Part shown: positions 6,335-14,713 of the stretch, one piece after another
How positions within the stretch are numbered: position 1 is the stretch's first letter
Layout of the letters: each line of letters begins with the position of its first letter
Origin: DASWHX01 sp036397995
Lineage (GTDB): Bacteria; Bacteroidota; Bacteroidia; Cytophagales; Cyclobacteriaceae
Reading direction: 5' to 3'
Length of the DNA: 18,541 nucleotides
Assembly: GCA_036397995.1 (NCBI GenBank)
Contig: DASWHX010000097.1
Span: 1 to 18,541 of the forward strand
The notes under the pieces: generated by a model
Database searches by the model: none
Told to the model about the DNA's origin: nothing
The model's input: the letters and a program-made list of their open reading frames with translations, nothing else
Program-made: the position numbers and the translations under genes

Positions 6335-8743
6335 TCAAAATTTAATCGCGAAACCTGCAGTTATATACCTTGGCAAACCAACCCGGATTCCCTCCGGCCT
6401 TCTCGTGGCAATGTATCGCTCATCGGTAACATTCTTGATTGAGATATTTATTGTCGCGTTCATTGAGGATATGATATGATACAGCGTGGCATCCAGCACA
6501 TTCCGGCTTCCAATTTTCCCAATGCGCCCATTAAATGATGCGTTAACAGTATTTAATTCATCAGTAAACTGATTGCCTATATAATTATCAGTTAGCCGCA
6601 ATCCTGTTCCAAAAGGAGCCTCAATGCTGAACCCGCATGACAAAGTGAATTCAGGCGCATAAGGAAGTCTGTTTCCTCTTACATTAACCTGATCATTTCC
6701 TGATGATACCAGACGGTCAGAATTGTAAATCGCCTTAATAGTTGTAGCACTCAAGTCAAATTGGATTTTCCAATTCGATGTCAGAAATTCACGACTATCT
6801 AAAGTAAAGGAAGTTTCAAAACCTTTGTGTAAGGTTCGTCCTGCATTTGTTACTCCGAATCCCGGACCACCGATTGACTGTGAAGATGGAATAATTTGGT
6901 TTTCAAAGTCCATGTAAAACCATGTGACTTCCAAAAACATACCTTTTATGGGTTGTGACCGCAAACCAACTTCCAGATTCCAGCTTTTTTCAGCTTCAAG
7001 TTCCAGCACCGGATTCACCGCGCTAAAGTCAATAGCATCTTTAATCCGTGGCGGAGCGTAGCCGCGATGAATTCCCGTGAAAAAATTTAATTTTGAAGCC
7101 GGTCTGTAATTAACTCCAAAGCCGGGAATGACTTCACGAATTTGGTTATCAGCCACTCTATTGGTATCTATATTTGCTTCTCTTAAAATTTCTCTCTCGT
7201 AAGAATAGAATTCCACTCTTACACCCGGGGTAATATCCAGTTTCTGCGAAATGCTAAACTTATTCAAAGCAAATAAGGAGAGTGCGTTTCCGGTACGGAT
7301 TTCATCGCTGATTAAATCGCCTGATTTTGCCTGATCATTGGTACCGTTGATTCTCTGCTCATAAGCTCTTTCATACAGAATGCGGTAACCTGCAATTAAT
7401 TCATTGTTGAAATTTCCGAAGGATTTATTATGAAGAATTTTCTGTTCCCATCCAATGACTTCAAATTGCCGGTTTCGATTTCCGGTACGGTCTCGTAAAT
7501 AAATTGCTCCACCATCGGTGCTTTCATCTCCCAAAACTACTCCGGTCCAATCGGATGGTGGTGGATTTGGATTCGTTGCAGTATACGAATTGTAGGAATA
7601 GCCTTGCCTCCGCCAATTTCGGGTCGTCGTATACCCGTAAAGCATTGATTGAAGATTTATTCCTTTTCTGAGGTTAATATTATTAGAAAAGCTCATTAAA
7701 TAACGGCGTACATCAAGCTCATCATTTGGCATCAGTACGGAAAAGTCATAACCGCCGGTTTCAAACATTGATTGAGTGAGACCAACATAAGTTGAATTTG
7801 AAACCTCATCATATGCTGACAACTTTATTCCGAATGTTGCTCGTTCAGAAAGAAGGAATTTCACCTTTGCTGTGAAGTCGTTAACAGTGAAATTTAAGGC
7901 GCCAAAATCATCAGCCCGCTTATGGAGATAATCTATTTGAACCCCTGTTTTATTAAATGTATTTCCGTAACTCCCCAAAGCGGTAAGAAAGGTGCCTTTG
8001 CCACCTTGCAGCTTCAAACGAATCTCCTCTTTTTCCGGAGGAGCCGCGGTTATATAATTAATTACACCCCCAACGGTTTGTGGCCCATATAAAATTTGGC
8101 CGCTTCCTTTTAGTACTTCTACTCCATTCATTCTATCAATAGCGGGCGAGTAATACATTTCAGGTTCACCATATGGGTTCAGAGCAACAGGCACACCATC
8201 TTCCATTATCAGAACGCTTCGGCTTCTGTCAGGATCTAATCCGCGAATACCAATATTCACCCGGAGTCCGGCACCTTCTTCATCCACTACATTTAATCCG
8301 GGAATCCTGCGGAAGACTTCGTTTCCGCTTATGGGTTTTAACTTATCTAATTCATTATTATCAATATAAGAAACGGATCCAGGTATTTTGCTAAATAGCA
8401 GATTGTGCTTATTTATGACGAAAACCTGTGGCAATACATGTGGATTTTCCTTTAACGTAATCAAAAAATCTTCTTTTACCTGAGTATTAATTTTTTCTTC
8501 GAATGGAAGAAAACTGACATGCGTTATAAGAATTATGAATTGCTCTTCCGGAACATTATGAATTTCGAAATTACCATTTACGTCTGTAATCGATGTCCTT
8601 TGTGTTTCTTTTATCTGAACAAGTGCATGTTCAACAGGATAACCTGATTCATCCGTAATCCGGCCGGAAAAGATAATTCCTTGCTGCGATTGCGCAAATT
8701 CCGGCAACAAAAATCCAAATAACATAATTGAATATTTCAGCAT
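6335..8743 (-). CDS. TonB-dependent outer-membrane receptor, FecA-like (probable iron-chelate uptake)
   Basis: An 802-residue outer-membrane receptor. A signal peptide ends near AQS-Q (about residue 19). It is followed by a carboxypeptidase-regulatory-like beta-sandwich (about 22-100; SGRITDESGYPV) common on Bacteroidota receptors, then the plug domain (about 115-235) with NIGIRGLDPDRS, MEDGVPVALNPYGEPE and EVLKGSGQILYGPQTVGGVI, and a 22-strand-type barrel to the end, finishing in phenylalanine as needed for barrel assembly. The plug motifs closely resemble the FecA-like ferric-citrate receptors of Bacteroidota; it is too short and differently built to be a SusC glycan receptor. The ligand is not proven; ferric citrate, another siderophore or heme are all possible. 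It is transcribed divergently from the heme-synthesis operon (199 bases between starts), which fits a role in supplying iron for ferrochelatase, though coregulation is an inference. No sigma/anti-sigma pair lies beside it. Confidence 0.88.
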   Translation of the reverse strand: MLKYSIMLFGFLLPEFAQSQQGIIFSGRITDESGYPVEHALVQIKETQRTSITDVNGNFEIHNVPEEQFIILITHVSFLPFEEKINTQVKEDFLITLKENPHVLPQVFVINKHNLLFSKIPGSVSYIDNNELDKLKPISGNEVFRRIPGLNVVDEEGAGLRVNIGIRGLDPDRSRSVLIMEDGVPVALNPYGEPEMYYSPAIDRMNGVEVLKGSGQILYGPQTVGGVINYITAAPPEKEEIRLKLQGGKGTFLTALGSYGNTFNKTGVQIDYLHKRADDFGALNFTVNDFTAKVKFLLSERATFGIKLSAYDEVSNSTYVGLTQSMFETGGYDFSVLMPNDELDVRRYLMSFSNNINLRKGINLQSMLYGYTTTRNWRRQGYSYNSYTATNPNPPPSDWTGVVLGDESTDGGAIYLRDRTGNRNRQFEVIGWEQKILHNKSFGNFNNELIAGYRILYERAYEQRINGTNDQAKSGDLISDEIRTGNALSLFALNKFSISQKLDITPGVRVEFYSYEREILREANIDTNRVADNQIREVIPGFGVNYRPASKLNFFTGIHRGYAPPRIKDAIDFSAVNPVLELEAEKSWNLEVGLRSQPIKGMFLEVTWFYMDFENQIIPSSQSIGGPGFGVTNAGRTLHKGFETSFTLDSREFLTSNWKIQFDLSATTIKAIYNSDRLVSSGNDQVNVRGNRLPYAPEFTLSCGFSIEAPFGTGLRLTDNYIGNQFTDELNTVNASFNGRIGKIGSRNVLDATLYHIISSMNATINISIKNVTDERYIATRRPEGIRVGLPRYITAGFAIKF

Positions 8744-8764
8744 AAAATAAGTAGTATTTTTGGT

Positions 8765-8787
8765 TTATTTAGAATGATTATAAATAA
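8765..8787 (-). promoter_or_regulatory. 7-bp inverted repeat upstream of the TonB receptor, possible operator
   Basis: TTATTTA (8765-8771) and TAAATAA (8781-8787) are perfect inverted arms separated by nine bases, centred about 33 bases upstream of the receptor start at 8743. The size suits a dimeric repressor site, and an iron regulator would be logical, but the sequence is not a recognisable Fur box and the arms are pure A/T. Confidence 0.25.
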
Positions 8788-8847
8788 GAAGCCAATATTA
8801 TGTCTTGTTTAGAATTGATCCAAACAAGGATTGAGAATTTTGAAAAT

Positions 8848-8855
8848 CAAATCTA
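8848..8855 (-). promoter_or_regulatory. Candidate -7 element (TAGATTTG on minus strand) for the TonB receptor
   Basis: On the minus strand the sequence reads TAGATTTG, an exact TAnnTTTG match, 105 bases upstream of the receptor start. No -33 TTTG is seen at normal spacing. The leader would run across the 7-bp dyad at 8765-8787. Confidence 0.22.
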
Positions 8856-8906
8856 TTTTGGGTATTAATTATCCGTTTGAGGGCATTTTTCCTTTTGCTC
8901 TACAGG

Positions 8907-8914
8907 TATATTTG
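8907..8914 (+). promoter_or_regulatory. Candidate -7 element (TATATTTG) of the heme operon
   Basis: An exact match to TAnnTTTG, placed so that transcription would start near 8920, about 22 bases before the hemA ATG. A TTTG at 8875-8878 lies farther upstream (about 28 bases from the -7) than the usual -33 element, so the upstream half is weak. It is the best promoter candidate for the nine-gene operon. Confidence 0.4.
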
Positions 8915-8942
8915 GCTCATTTCTTAAGTGAAGGACGCATTC

Positions 8943-10169
8943 ATGGGCATAAATTCAACATTTTTCAATCGTTTGGAAAACTTTGTAGTTATTGGTTCAA
9001 ATTTCACGAAAGCCGATATAAATACCCGAAGTCGCTTCGCCATCACAGGACCTCATTCCGAGAAAGTTTACCGAAAAGCGGTGGATATGGGTTTTGGTGA
9101 CTTTCTACTGCTTTCAACTTGCAACCGGACGGAATTCTATAGTTGCGGTTCTGTTACAACATTAAGAAGTTTAGTGAAACAACAATTATTGCTGACCGAT
9201 GAGGACCTGGATACGTATTTCTATACGTATTCCGGAACTGATGCAATCCAGCATTTCTTTCGGGTATTGTCAGGTTTAGATTCACAGATTATTGGTGAGT
9301 ATGAAATAGTGAACCAGGTAAAGTCAGCACTGAAAGCATCGCGTTATTATGGGCTTACAGGTACAATCTCTGATCGCATTTCCAATTTTGCCCTCCAGGC
9401 ATCAAAGGAAATTAAGTCAGAAACTAATCTGAGCAAAGGTAAGTATTCAGTAAGTTATGCCGCCGCCGAACTGATGCTGGAAAAGCAAAAAGCGCAATTA
9501 GTGGAAAAAGTTCTGATCGTGGGTACCGGTGATTTCGGCCGCACAGTTGCCAGAAACTTCCGACAGTATTTTCCGGATATTAACCTCAGCCTCACAAACC
9601 GTACACAAAAAAAAGCCCAACAACTAGCGGTACAACTTAATGCAAATATTCTGCCCTTTGAAACTTTCAAAAAACATCTCCACACATTTGATGCGGTAAT
9701 TACTACGATAGGTACTGAGAAGTACATGATTAATCCAGGCGACATTCCACTAAACAAACCTCAGCTTTATCTGGATTTAAGTGTTCCCCAGGCAATTAAT
9801 CCCAGAGTAGATTTAATAACGGATGTCCAACTTTATTCAGTGGATGAAATTTCAGCATTCCATAACGATCTCCTGGCAGAACGTATGTCAGAAATACCAG
9901 AAGCGGAAGAAATTATTGCACAACATATTGACCGGTTGCTTGCATGGAATAATGTTCATAAACACCGGAAGATAATTTTGGGTTACAAGGAAAAAATTCA
10001 AAACCTTGTCAGCAATCAAAGGGATGCCCATGTAAATGGTAACTCCCGCCTCATCAACCACAAGATAGATAAATCCTTTTCAGAATTAATTCAAAAAATC
10101 AAAACGCATGGATACGCGGGTTGCATAATGATTGAAGCGATGGACGCGTTTGTTCCTGCAGAAAAATGA
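8943..10169 (+). CDS. hemA: Glutamyl-tRNA reductase
   Basis: A protein of 408 residues (E. coli HemA has 418) catalysing the NADPH-dependent reduction of glutamyl-tRNA to glutamate-1-semialdehyde, the first committed step of C5 tetrapyrrole synthesis in the cytoplasm. The catalytic domain has STCNRTEF at about 58-65 with the nucleophilic cysteine C60, and GLDSQIIGE at 111-119, both family hallmarks. The NADPH-binding Rossmann domain shows VGTGDFGRT near 193-201. The C-terminal helical dimerisation region (about 310-408) is present. I place the start at the ATG at 8943, which leads directly into the conserved N-terminal domain; a GTG at 8928 would add five residues. It is the first gene of the operon and overlaps hemC by four bases (ATGA). 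The regulatory lysines near the N-terminus that mark enteric HemA for proteolysis are not apparent. Confidence 0.96.
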   Translation: MGINSTFFNRLENFVVIGSNFTKADINTRSRFAITGPHSEKVYRKAVDMGFGDFLLLSTCNRTEFYSCGSVTTLRSLVKQQLLLTDEDLDTYFYTYSGTDAIQHFFRVLSGLDSQIIGEYEIVNQVKSALKASRYYGLTGTISDRISNFALQASKEIKSETNLSKGKYSVSYAAAELMLEKQKAQLVEKVLIVGTGDFGRTVARNFRQYFPDINLSLTNRTQKKAQQLAVQLNANILPFETFKKHLHTFDAVITTIGTEKYMINPGDIPLNKPQLYLDLSVPQAINPRVDLITDVQLYSVDEISAFHNDLLAERMSEIPEAEEIIAQHIDRLLAWNNVHKHRKIILGYKEKIQNLVSNQRDAHVNGNSRLINHKIDKSFSELIQKIKTHGYAGCIMIEAMDAFVPAEK

Positions 10170-11086
10170 CACAATCGAATATTATCCGTATCGGTACACG
10201 GGAAAGCGCCCTGGCTATGTGTCAGGCAAGGGAAGTGCAGTCGAAACTGCACGAATTGAGTATCCCTTCAGAGATAATACAAGTGATTTCGGATGGTGAT
10301 GTGGACCTGGAAACTCCGCTTTATGAAATGGGGATCCAGGGAATTTTTACCAGAACCCTTGATAATGCATTGTTACAAAAGAAGGTTGACATCGCTGTTC
10401 ATTCAGCTAAAGACATTCCAACACGTTTGGCTTCCGGGCTTTGTCTGGCTGCAGTTCTGGAACGTGGTTCCGAATGGGATACCCTCGTCCAACTTCATAG
10501 CTCGCCTGCGATTGATCTCACAAATACCTGTACAATCGCAACCAGTAGTCTGCGAAGGAAAACACAATGGCTTTATCGATACCCCTGCCACAAGATTGAG
10601 AGTCTTCGAGGTAACATCCAGACACGTCTTGATAAACTTAATAACGGCAGTTGGCAGGGGGCAATCTTTGCCCAGTCGGCACTTGATAGATTGAAAGTAA
10701 ATTCTAATCCTGTTACAATATTATACTGGATGCTGCCGGCACCGGCACAAGGCGCCATCGCTATGGTTTGCCGGATTGATGATGGACTTTCAAGAGAAGC
10801 ATGTAATCAAATTAACCACAGCGAATCTGAGATTTGTATAAAAGTTGAACGCGAATTTTTGGCCGCATTACACGGAGGATGTGCGGTTCCAATTGCTGCA
10901 TTTGCTAAGATCCATAATGGCAGCATGTCATTCAAGGGTAACATTTTGAGCCTAAACGGCAAACAAAAGTGTGAAGTAGAAATGCAATTCGAACCAGATC
11001 AAACGAAAGACGCCGGACAAGTTGCAGCCGCTGAAATTATTAAGCGCGGTGGTGAATCTATATTGAAAACTTTTCGGAAGGTATGA
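10166..11086 (+). CDS. hemC: Porphobilinogen deaminase (hydroxymethylbilane synthase)
   Basis: A 306-residue protein that joins four porphobilinogen molecules into hydroxymethylbilane using a dipyrromethane cofactor. Key features are the N-terminal RIGTRESALA (8-17), the catalytic loop AVHSAKDIPT (77-86) with D83, the substrate-binding arginines in SSLRRK (127-132) and LRGNIQTRL (147-155), and the cofactor-attachment cysteine C239 in HGGCAVP. The length is normal. The usual glycine after TR in the first motif is glutamate here (TRES instead of TRGS), a mild variant. Its start overlaps the hemA stop and its stop overlaps the hemD start, each by four bases, so it is translationally coupled on both sides. 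Confidence 0.96.
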   Translation: MTQSNIIRIGTRESALAMCQAREVQSKLHELSIPSEIIQVISDGDVDLETPLYEMGIQGIFTRTLDNALLQKKVDIAVHSAKDIPTRLASGLCLAAVLERGSEWDTLVQLHSSPAIDLTNTCTIATSSLRRKTQWLYRYPCHKIESLRGNIQTRLDKLNNGSWQGAIFAQSALDRLKVNSNPVTILYWMLPAPAQGAIAMVCRIDDGLSREACNQINHSESEICIKVEREFLAALHGGCAVPIAAFAKIHNGSMSFKGNILSLNGKQKCEVEMQFEPDQTKDAGQVAAAEIIKRGGESILKTFRKV

Positions 11087-11787
11087 CAAGAAAGTTACAT
11101 ATCGTATCAACACGCTGCCTTGATTCCTTTAATTTTCAAAAGCTAAATGAAAAGGAATTCACTTTTTCCAGTGTTGATTTTATTAGAAAAAAGGTAGATA
11201 TTCCTGTAAACATAAGTAAACTTTCCTTTCATAAAGATATAGTAATCACCAGCAAAATGGGGGTGATATCATTTTTGCAAATAGCCAGGATGAAAGGCAT
11301 TGATTTACAGAAATGTTCCATTTATTGTTTAAGCCATGGAACTCGAAAATATGCGAAGAATTCAGGTTTGAAAATTGTTAAAACTGCCTCTAATGCTTCT
11401 AATTTAGCAGAGGAGATACTGAATGACCCTGACGTAAAGGCTGTTACATATATCTGCAGCAATAAGAGGAGAAATGAATTGTCGGAAAGATTAATTAAAG
11501 CGGAAGTAATTGTGCAGGAAGTTATCGCTTACCGTACTGACCTCACTCCTGCAAAAATCGAGCAACCTTATGATGCCATTCTTTTTTTCAGCCCAAGCGC
11601 GGTGGAAAGTTTTCTTAAGCTTAATCCGCTTAAACCCGCGGCGTGTTTTTGCCTGGGTGAAACAACTGCTGATTACGCACTGAAGCATGGATATGTTGAT
11701 ATTCATATTCCTCCAATTCCCACAGAGGAATCCCTGCTTGAAACTGTAATAAATCACTTTTCAATTTACCCTGCTCATGCTATGTAA
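11083..11787 (+). CDS. hemD: Uroporphyrinogen-III synthase
   Basis: A 234-residue protein expected to close hydroxymethylbilane into uroporphyrinogen III with inversion of ring D. HemD proteins are poorly conserved and have no fixed catalytic motif, so the call rests on fold-like patterns and position. Segments typical of the two alpha/beta lobes are visible: an ITSKMGV strand-loop near 56-62, a TYICSNKRRNEL stretch near 126-137, VIAYRTDL near 147-154, the FFSPSAVESFL motif near 169-179 and a C-terminal CLGETTADYALKHG near 190-203. It lies between hemC and hemE, overlapping them by 4 and 11 bases, where hemD is expected. Confidence 0.9.
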   Translation: MTRKLHIVSTRCLDSFNFQKLNEKEFTFSSVDFIRKKVDIPVNISKLSFHKDIVITSKMGVISFLQIARMKGIDLQKCSIYCLSHGTRKYAKNSGLKIVKTASNASNLAEEILNDPDVKAVTYICSNKRRNELSERLIKAEVIVQEVIAYRTDLTPAKIEQPYDAILFFSPSAVESFLKLNPLKPAACFCLGETTADYALKHGYVDIHIPPIPTEESLLETVINHFSIYPAHAM

Positions 11788-12817
11788 CGATCTGTTATTA
11801 CGAGCACTACGGCAGGAAAATCTGATACGTCCACCCGTATGGATGATGAGGCAGGCGGGACGCTATCTTCCGCAGTATATTAGATTAAGAAAAAAGTACG
11901 ATTTCTTCACTCGTGTTCAAACGCCGGAACTTGCATGTGAAATTACTCTTCAACCGGTGGATGTAATTGGAGTAGATGCTGCTATTATCTTTTCCGACAT
12001 TCTTGTTATTCCACAGGCAATGGGTATGAAAGTGTTGATGGAAGAAGGAAAGGGACCTCATTTGCCCAACCCTATCCAGAGGTTGCACGACATCGAAATG
12101 CTCGATATTGAATCAATAAGTAAGCAATTAAATTATGTCTTTGAGGCTTTGAAACTAACGAAGCAAGAGTTGAATAATCGAGTTCCACTTATAGGTTTTG
12201 CCGGCGCTCCCTTTACTCTGCTTTGTTATATGGTTGAAGGAAAAGGAAGCAAAGGATTTGAAAAAGCTAAAGCCTTTTGCTTTACACAGCCGGAGTTGGC
12301 TGAACGTCTGCTGAATAAGATCACCCTGGCAACCATAGATTATCTGAATGGTCAGGTAAAAGCAGGCGCGGATGTTATACAGATTTTTGACAGCTGGAGC
12401 GGATTACTGAGTCCAGATGACTTTGACCGATTTTCGGCTCCTTACCTTATACGTATTGCCGAAGCCTTGACGCAACAGGTGCCCATAATTCTTTTCCCAC
12501 GGGGCAGCAATTATGCATTGAAATCTTTATCGCAAAACTACGCCGTGAGCGGTATTGGAATTGACTGGACAATAAGCTCTGCACAGGCAAGAGAACTAAC
12601 TCAATACAACGTGGCTTTGCAGGGTAACTTCGATCCCATTAAACTATTAATGCCGCCGGCGGAAATAAAAAAGCAGGTATGGAAGATGATTGATGAATTC
12701 GGCACCAAAGGATATATAGCTAACCTCGGTCACGGAATTTTACCATATATACCTGTTGACCATGCTAAAGCATTTGTTGATGCGGTAAAAGAATACCGGT
12801 ATGAGCCAATTAACTAA
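11777..12817 (+). CDS. hemE: Uroporphyrinogen decarboxylase
   Basis: A 346-residue cofactor-free enzyme that removes four carboxylates from uroporphyrinogen III to give coproporphyrinogen III. The signature PVWMMRQAGRYLPQY lies at about 20-34 with the substrate-binding arginines R25 and R29. The catalytic aspartate is D74 in IIFSDILVIPQAMG. Later family blocks IQIFDSWSG, ALQGNFDP and NLGHGI are all present. The start ATG sits 11 bases inside hemD, and the stop lies 17 bases inside hemF, so the gene is tightly coupled within the operon. Confidence 0.97.
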   Translation: MLCNDLLLRALRQENLIRPPVWMMRQAGRYLPQYIRLRKKYDFFTRVQTPELACEITLQPVDVIGVDAAIIFSDILVIPQAMGMKVLMEEGKGPHLPNPIQRLHDIEMLDIESISKQLNYVFEALKLTKQELNNRVPLIGFAGAPFTLLCYMVEGKGSKGFEKAKAFCFTQPELAERLLNKITLATIDYLNGQVKAGADVIQIFDSWSGLLSPDDFDRFSAPYLIRIAEALTQQVPIILFPRGSNYALKSLSQNYAVSGIGIDWTISSAQARELTQYNVALQGNFDPIKLLMPPAEIKKQVWKMIDEFGTKGYIANLGHGILPYIPVDHAKAFVDAVKEYRYEPIN

Positions 12818-13739
12818 AGAACACTTTACAAGCCATATTCGAACTTTGCAAAACACAATTTGTGAAGAAATTGAAAAAGTTGATGGTAAGGGAACTTTCA
12901 ATTCTGACTTATGGGAGCGTGCGGAAGGAGGTGGCGGGGAAACCCGGGTCATTAGCAATGGAAATGTGTTTGAAAAAGGCGGTGTCAATATATCTGTTGT
13001 TCATGGAAAATTATCTCAGCCTGCCGCAAAGCAACTCCTGATTAATGGAGATTCGTTTTTTGCCTGTGGATTGTCTCTCGTTATTCACCCATTTAATCCA
13101 TTTGTGCCTACAGTGCACGCCAACTGGCGGTACTTTGAGGTCTATGATGATAATTCTTTACTGCTGGATGCGTGGTTCGGGGGAGGCACTGATTTAACAC
13201 CTTACTATTTAATTGAAAGTGACGTCGTTCATTTTCATTCCGTGCAGAAACAAAATTGCGATAAATTTGATACTTCATTGTACCCGGTTTTTAAGGAACA
13301 ATGTGATAATTATTTTAGCAATCACCACCGTGGAGGTGAACGCCGGGGAGTTGGCGGAATATTCTTTGATCACCGCAGGGAAACTGCAGGAAAATCCATA
13401 GAGTTTTGGAGGAAATTTACAGAAGCAAATAGTTTAGTATTTACCGATGCTTACCTTCCAATTGTGTTAAAGCGAAGAAATACCCATTTCACCTCTGAAC
13501 ACAAGTTTTGGCAGGAAATCCGGAGAGGACGATATGTTGAATTTAATTTGCTTCATGACCGGGGTACTTTATTCGGAATCAGAACCAACGGCAGGAGCGA
13601 AAGTATCCTGATGAGCCTTCCTCCAGTTGTCCGTTTTGAATATGATTACAAACCGCCGGCCGGCACTGAAGAAGAAAAGTTATTAAATGTACTTTTGCAG
13701 CCACGAGACTGGCTGAAAATTAATTCAGTACAATCATGA
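12801..13739 (+). CDS. hemF: Oxygen-dependent coproporphyrinogen-III oxidase
   Basis: A 312-residue enzyme that uses O2 to oxidatively decarboxylate two propionates of coproporphyrinogen III to vinyls, giving protoporphyrinogen IX. Family signatures are WERAEGGGGETRV (38-50), VHANWRYFEV (105-114) with the conserved histidine H106, the WFGGGTDLTPYY block (125-136) with D131, and GVGGIFFDH later in the protein. It is unrelated to the radical SAM enzyme HemN, so this operon's oxidation step needs oxygen. The usual VHANVRYF motif has W in place of V, a small variation. It overlaps hemE by 17 bases and hemB by four. Confidence 0.97.
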   Translation: MSQLTKEHFTSHIRTLQNTICEEIEKVDGKGTFNSDLWERAEGGGGETRVISNGNVFEKGGVNISVVHGKLSQPAAKQLLINGDSFFACGLSLVIHPFNPFVPTVHANWRYFEVYDDNSLLLDAWFGGGTDLTPYYLIESDVVHFHSVQKQNCDKFDTSLYPVFKEQCDNYFSNHHRGGERRGVGGIFFDHRRETAGKSIEFWRKFTEANSLVFTDAYLPIVLKRRNTHFTSEHKFWQEIRRGRYVEFNLLHDRGTLFGIRTNGRSESILMSLPPVVRFEYDYKPPAGTEEEKLLNVLLQPRDWLKINSVQS

Positions 13740-14713
13740 CAAGAAGAAATCGAATTTTGCGAAAATCCGGTTCCATACGAAGCATTGTGCAGGAAACTTC
13801 GATAAGTGCCAATGATTTCATTGTTCCGGTTTTCGTTACTGAAGGAAAAGGTATAAAAGAAGAAATATCTTCAATGCCTGATTATTTCAGGTACTCATTG
13901 GATCAGGCGATTAATGAATTGAAGACATGCTACGCGATGGGAATCAAAAGCGCATTGTTATTCGTAAAAGTACCCAACAATTTGAAAGATAATACCGGTA
14001 ATGAAGCATTAAATGAAGAAGGCCTGATGCAGCGCAGCATTAGAAAAATAAAAGAAACATTACCTGATATGGTATTGATGACTGATGTAGCGCTTGATCC
14101 CTATTCTTCTTTCGGTCATGATGGTATTGTAGAAGGTGATGAAATCATAAATGATAAGTCAGTGGAGCTTCTTGCCCGTATGAGTGTAAGCCATGCCAAA
14201 TCAGGCGCCGATTTCGTTGCACCCAGCGATATGATGGATGGAAGAGTAAAAGCCATCAGAGAAGCGTTGGAAAGAGAAGGACTGCATAATACGGGAATCA
14301 TGAGTTATGCCGCCAAATATGCCTCGTGTTTTTACGGTCCTTTCCGGGATGCACTTGAAAGTTCACCGGGGTTTGGAGACAAGAAAACTTATCAAATGAA
14401 TCCTGCTAACCACATTGAGGCAATTAAAGAAGTTTTGGCTGATGTAGACGAAGGTGCGGATATCGTGATGGTTAAACCCGCTCACACTTATCTTGACATT
14501 ATCAGAGAGGTTAAGAATACAGTAAATATACCCGTAAGCGCATATCATGTCAGCGGAGAATACGCCATGATAAAGGCGGCGGCCAGAGCCGGTTTTATCA
14601 ACGAAGAACAGGCAATTATTGAAGTGTTGACTTCAATAAAACGGGCAGGAGCTGATATTATGGCCACCTATTTTGCAAAACAAGCTGTTGAACTCATTCA
14701 AAAGAATAGTTAA
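13736..14713 (+). CDS. hemB: Delta-aminolevulinic acid dehydratase (porphobilinogen synthase), zinc-independent type
   Basis: A 325-residue enzyme that condenses two 5-aminolevulinate molecules into porphobilinogen. The two Schiff-base lysines are K194 (YAAKYASCFYGPFRD) and K247 (VMVKPAHTYLD). The metal-binding stretch at 117-130 reads DVALDPYSSFGHDG: aspartate and alanine replace the three cysteines of zinc-type enzymes (DVCLCEYTSHGHCG), so this is the magnesium-type, zinc-independent form. Although it acts early in the pathway, the gene is sixth in the operon. It overlaps hemF by four bases, and its TAA shares one base with the hemL ATG. Confidence 0.97.
   Translation: MTRRNRILRKSGSIRSIVQETSISANDFIVPVFVTEGKGIKEEISSMPDYFRYSLDQAINELKTCYAMGIKSALLFVKVPNNLKDNTGNEALNEEGLMQRSIRKIKETLPDMVLMTDVALDPYSSFGHDGIVEGDEIINDKSVELLARMSVSHAKSGADFVAPSDMMDGRVKAIREALEREGLHNTGIMSYAAKYASCFYGPFRDALESSPGFGDKKTYQMNPANHIEAIKEVLADVDEGADIVMVKPAHTYLDIIREVKNTVNIPVSAYHVSGEYAMIKAAARAGFINEEQAIIEVLTSIKRAGADIMATYFAKQAVELIQKNS

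Noticed and set aside
8765..8787. Canonical Fur box upstream of the TonB receptor
   Set aside because: The dyad is AT-only at its arms and does not match the GATAATGATAATCATTATC pattern well enough; kept only as an unnamed inverted repeat.
8831..9100. Plus-strand frame of 89 codons overlapping the hemA start
   Set aside because: It overlaps the strongly conserved hemA N-terminus in another frame and begins inside the promoter region; its composition is not protein-like.
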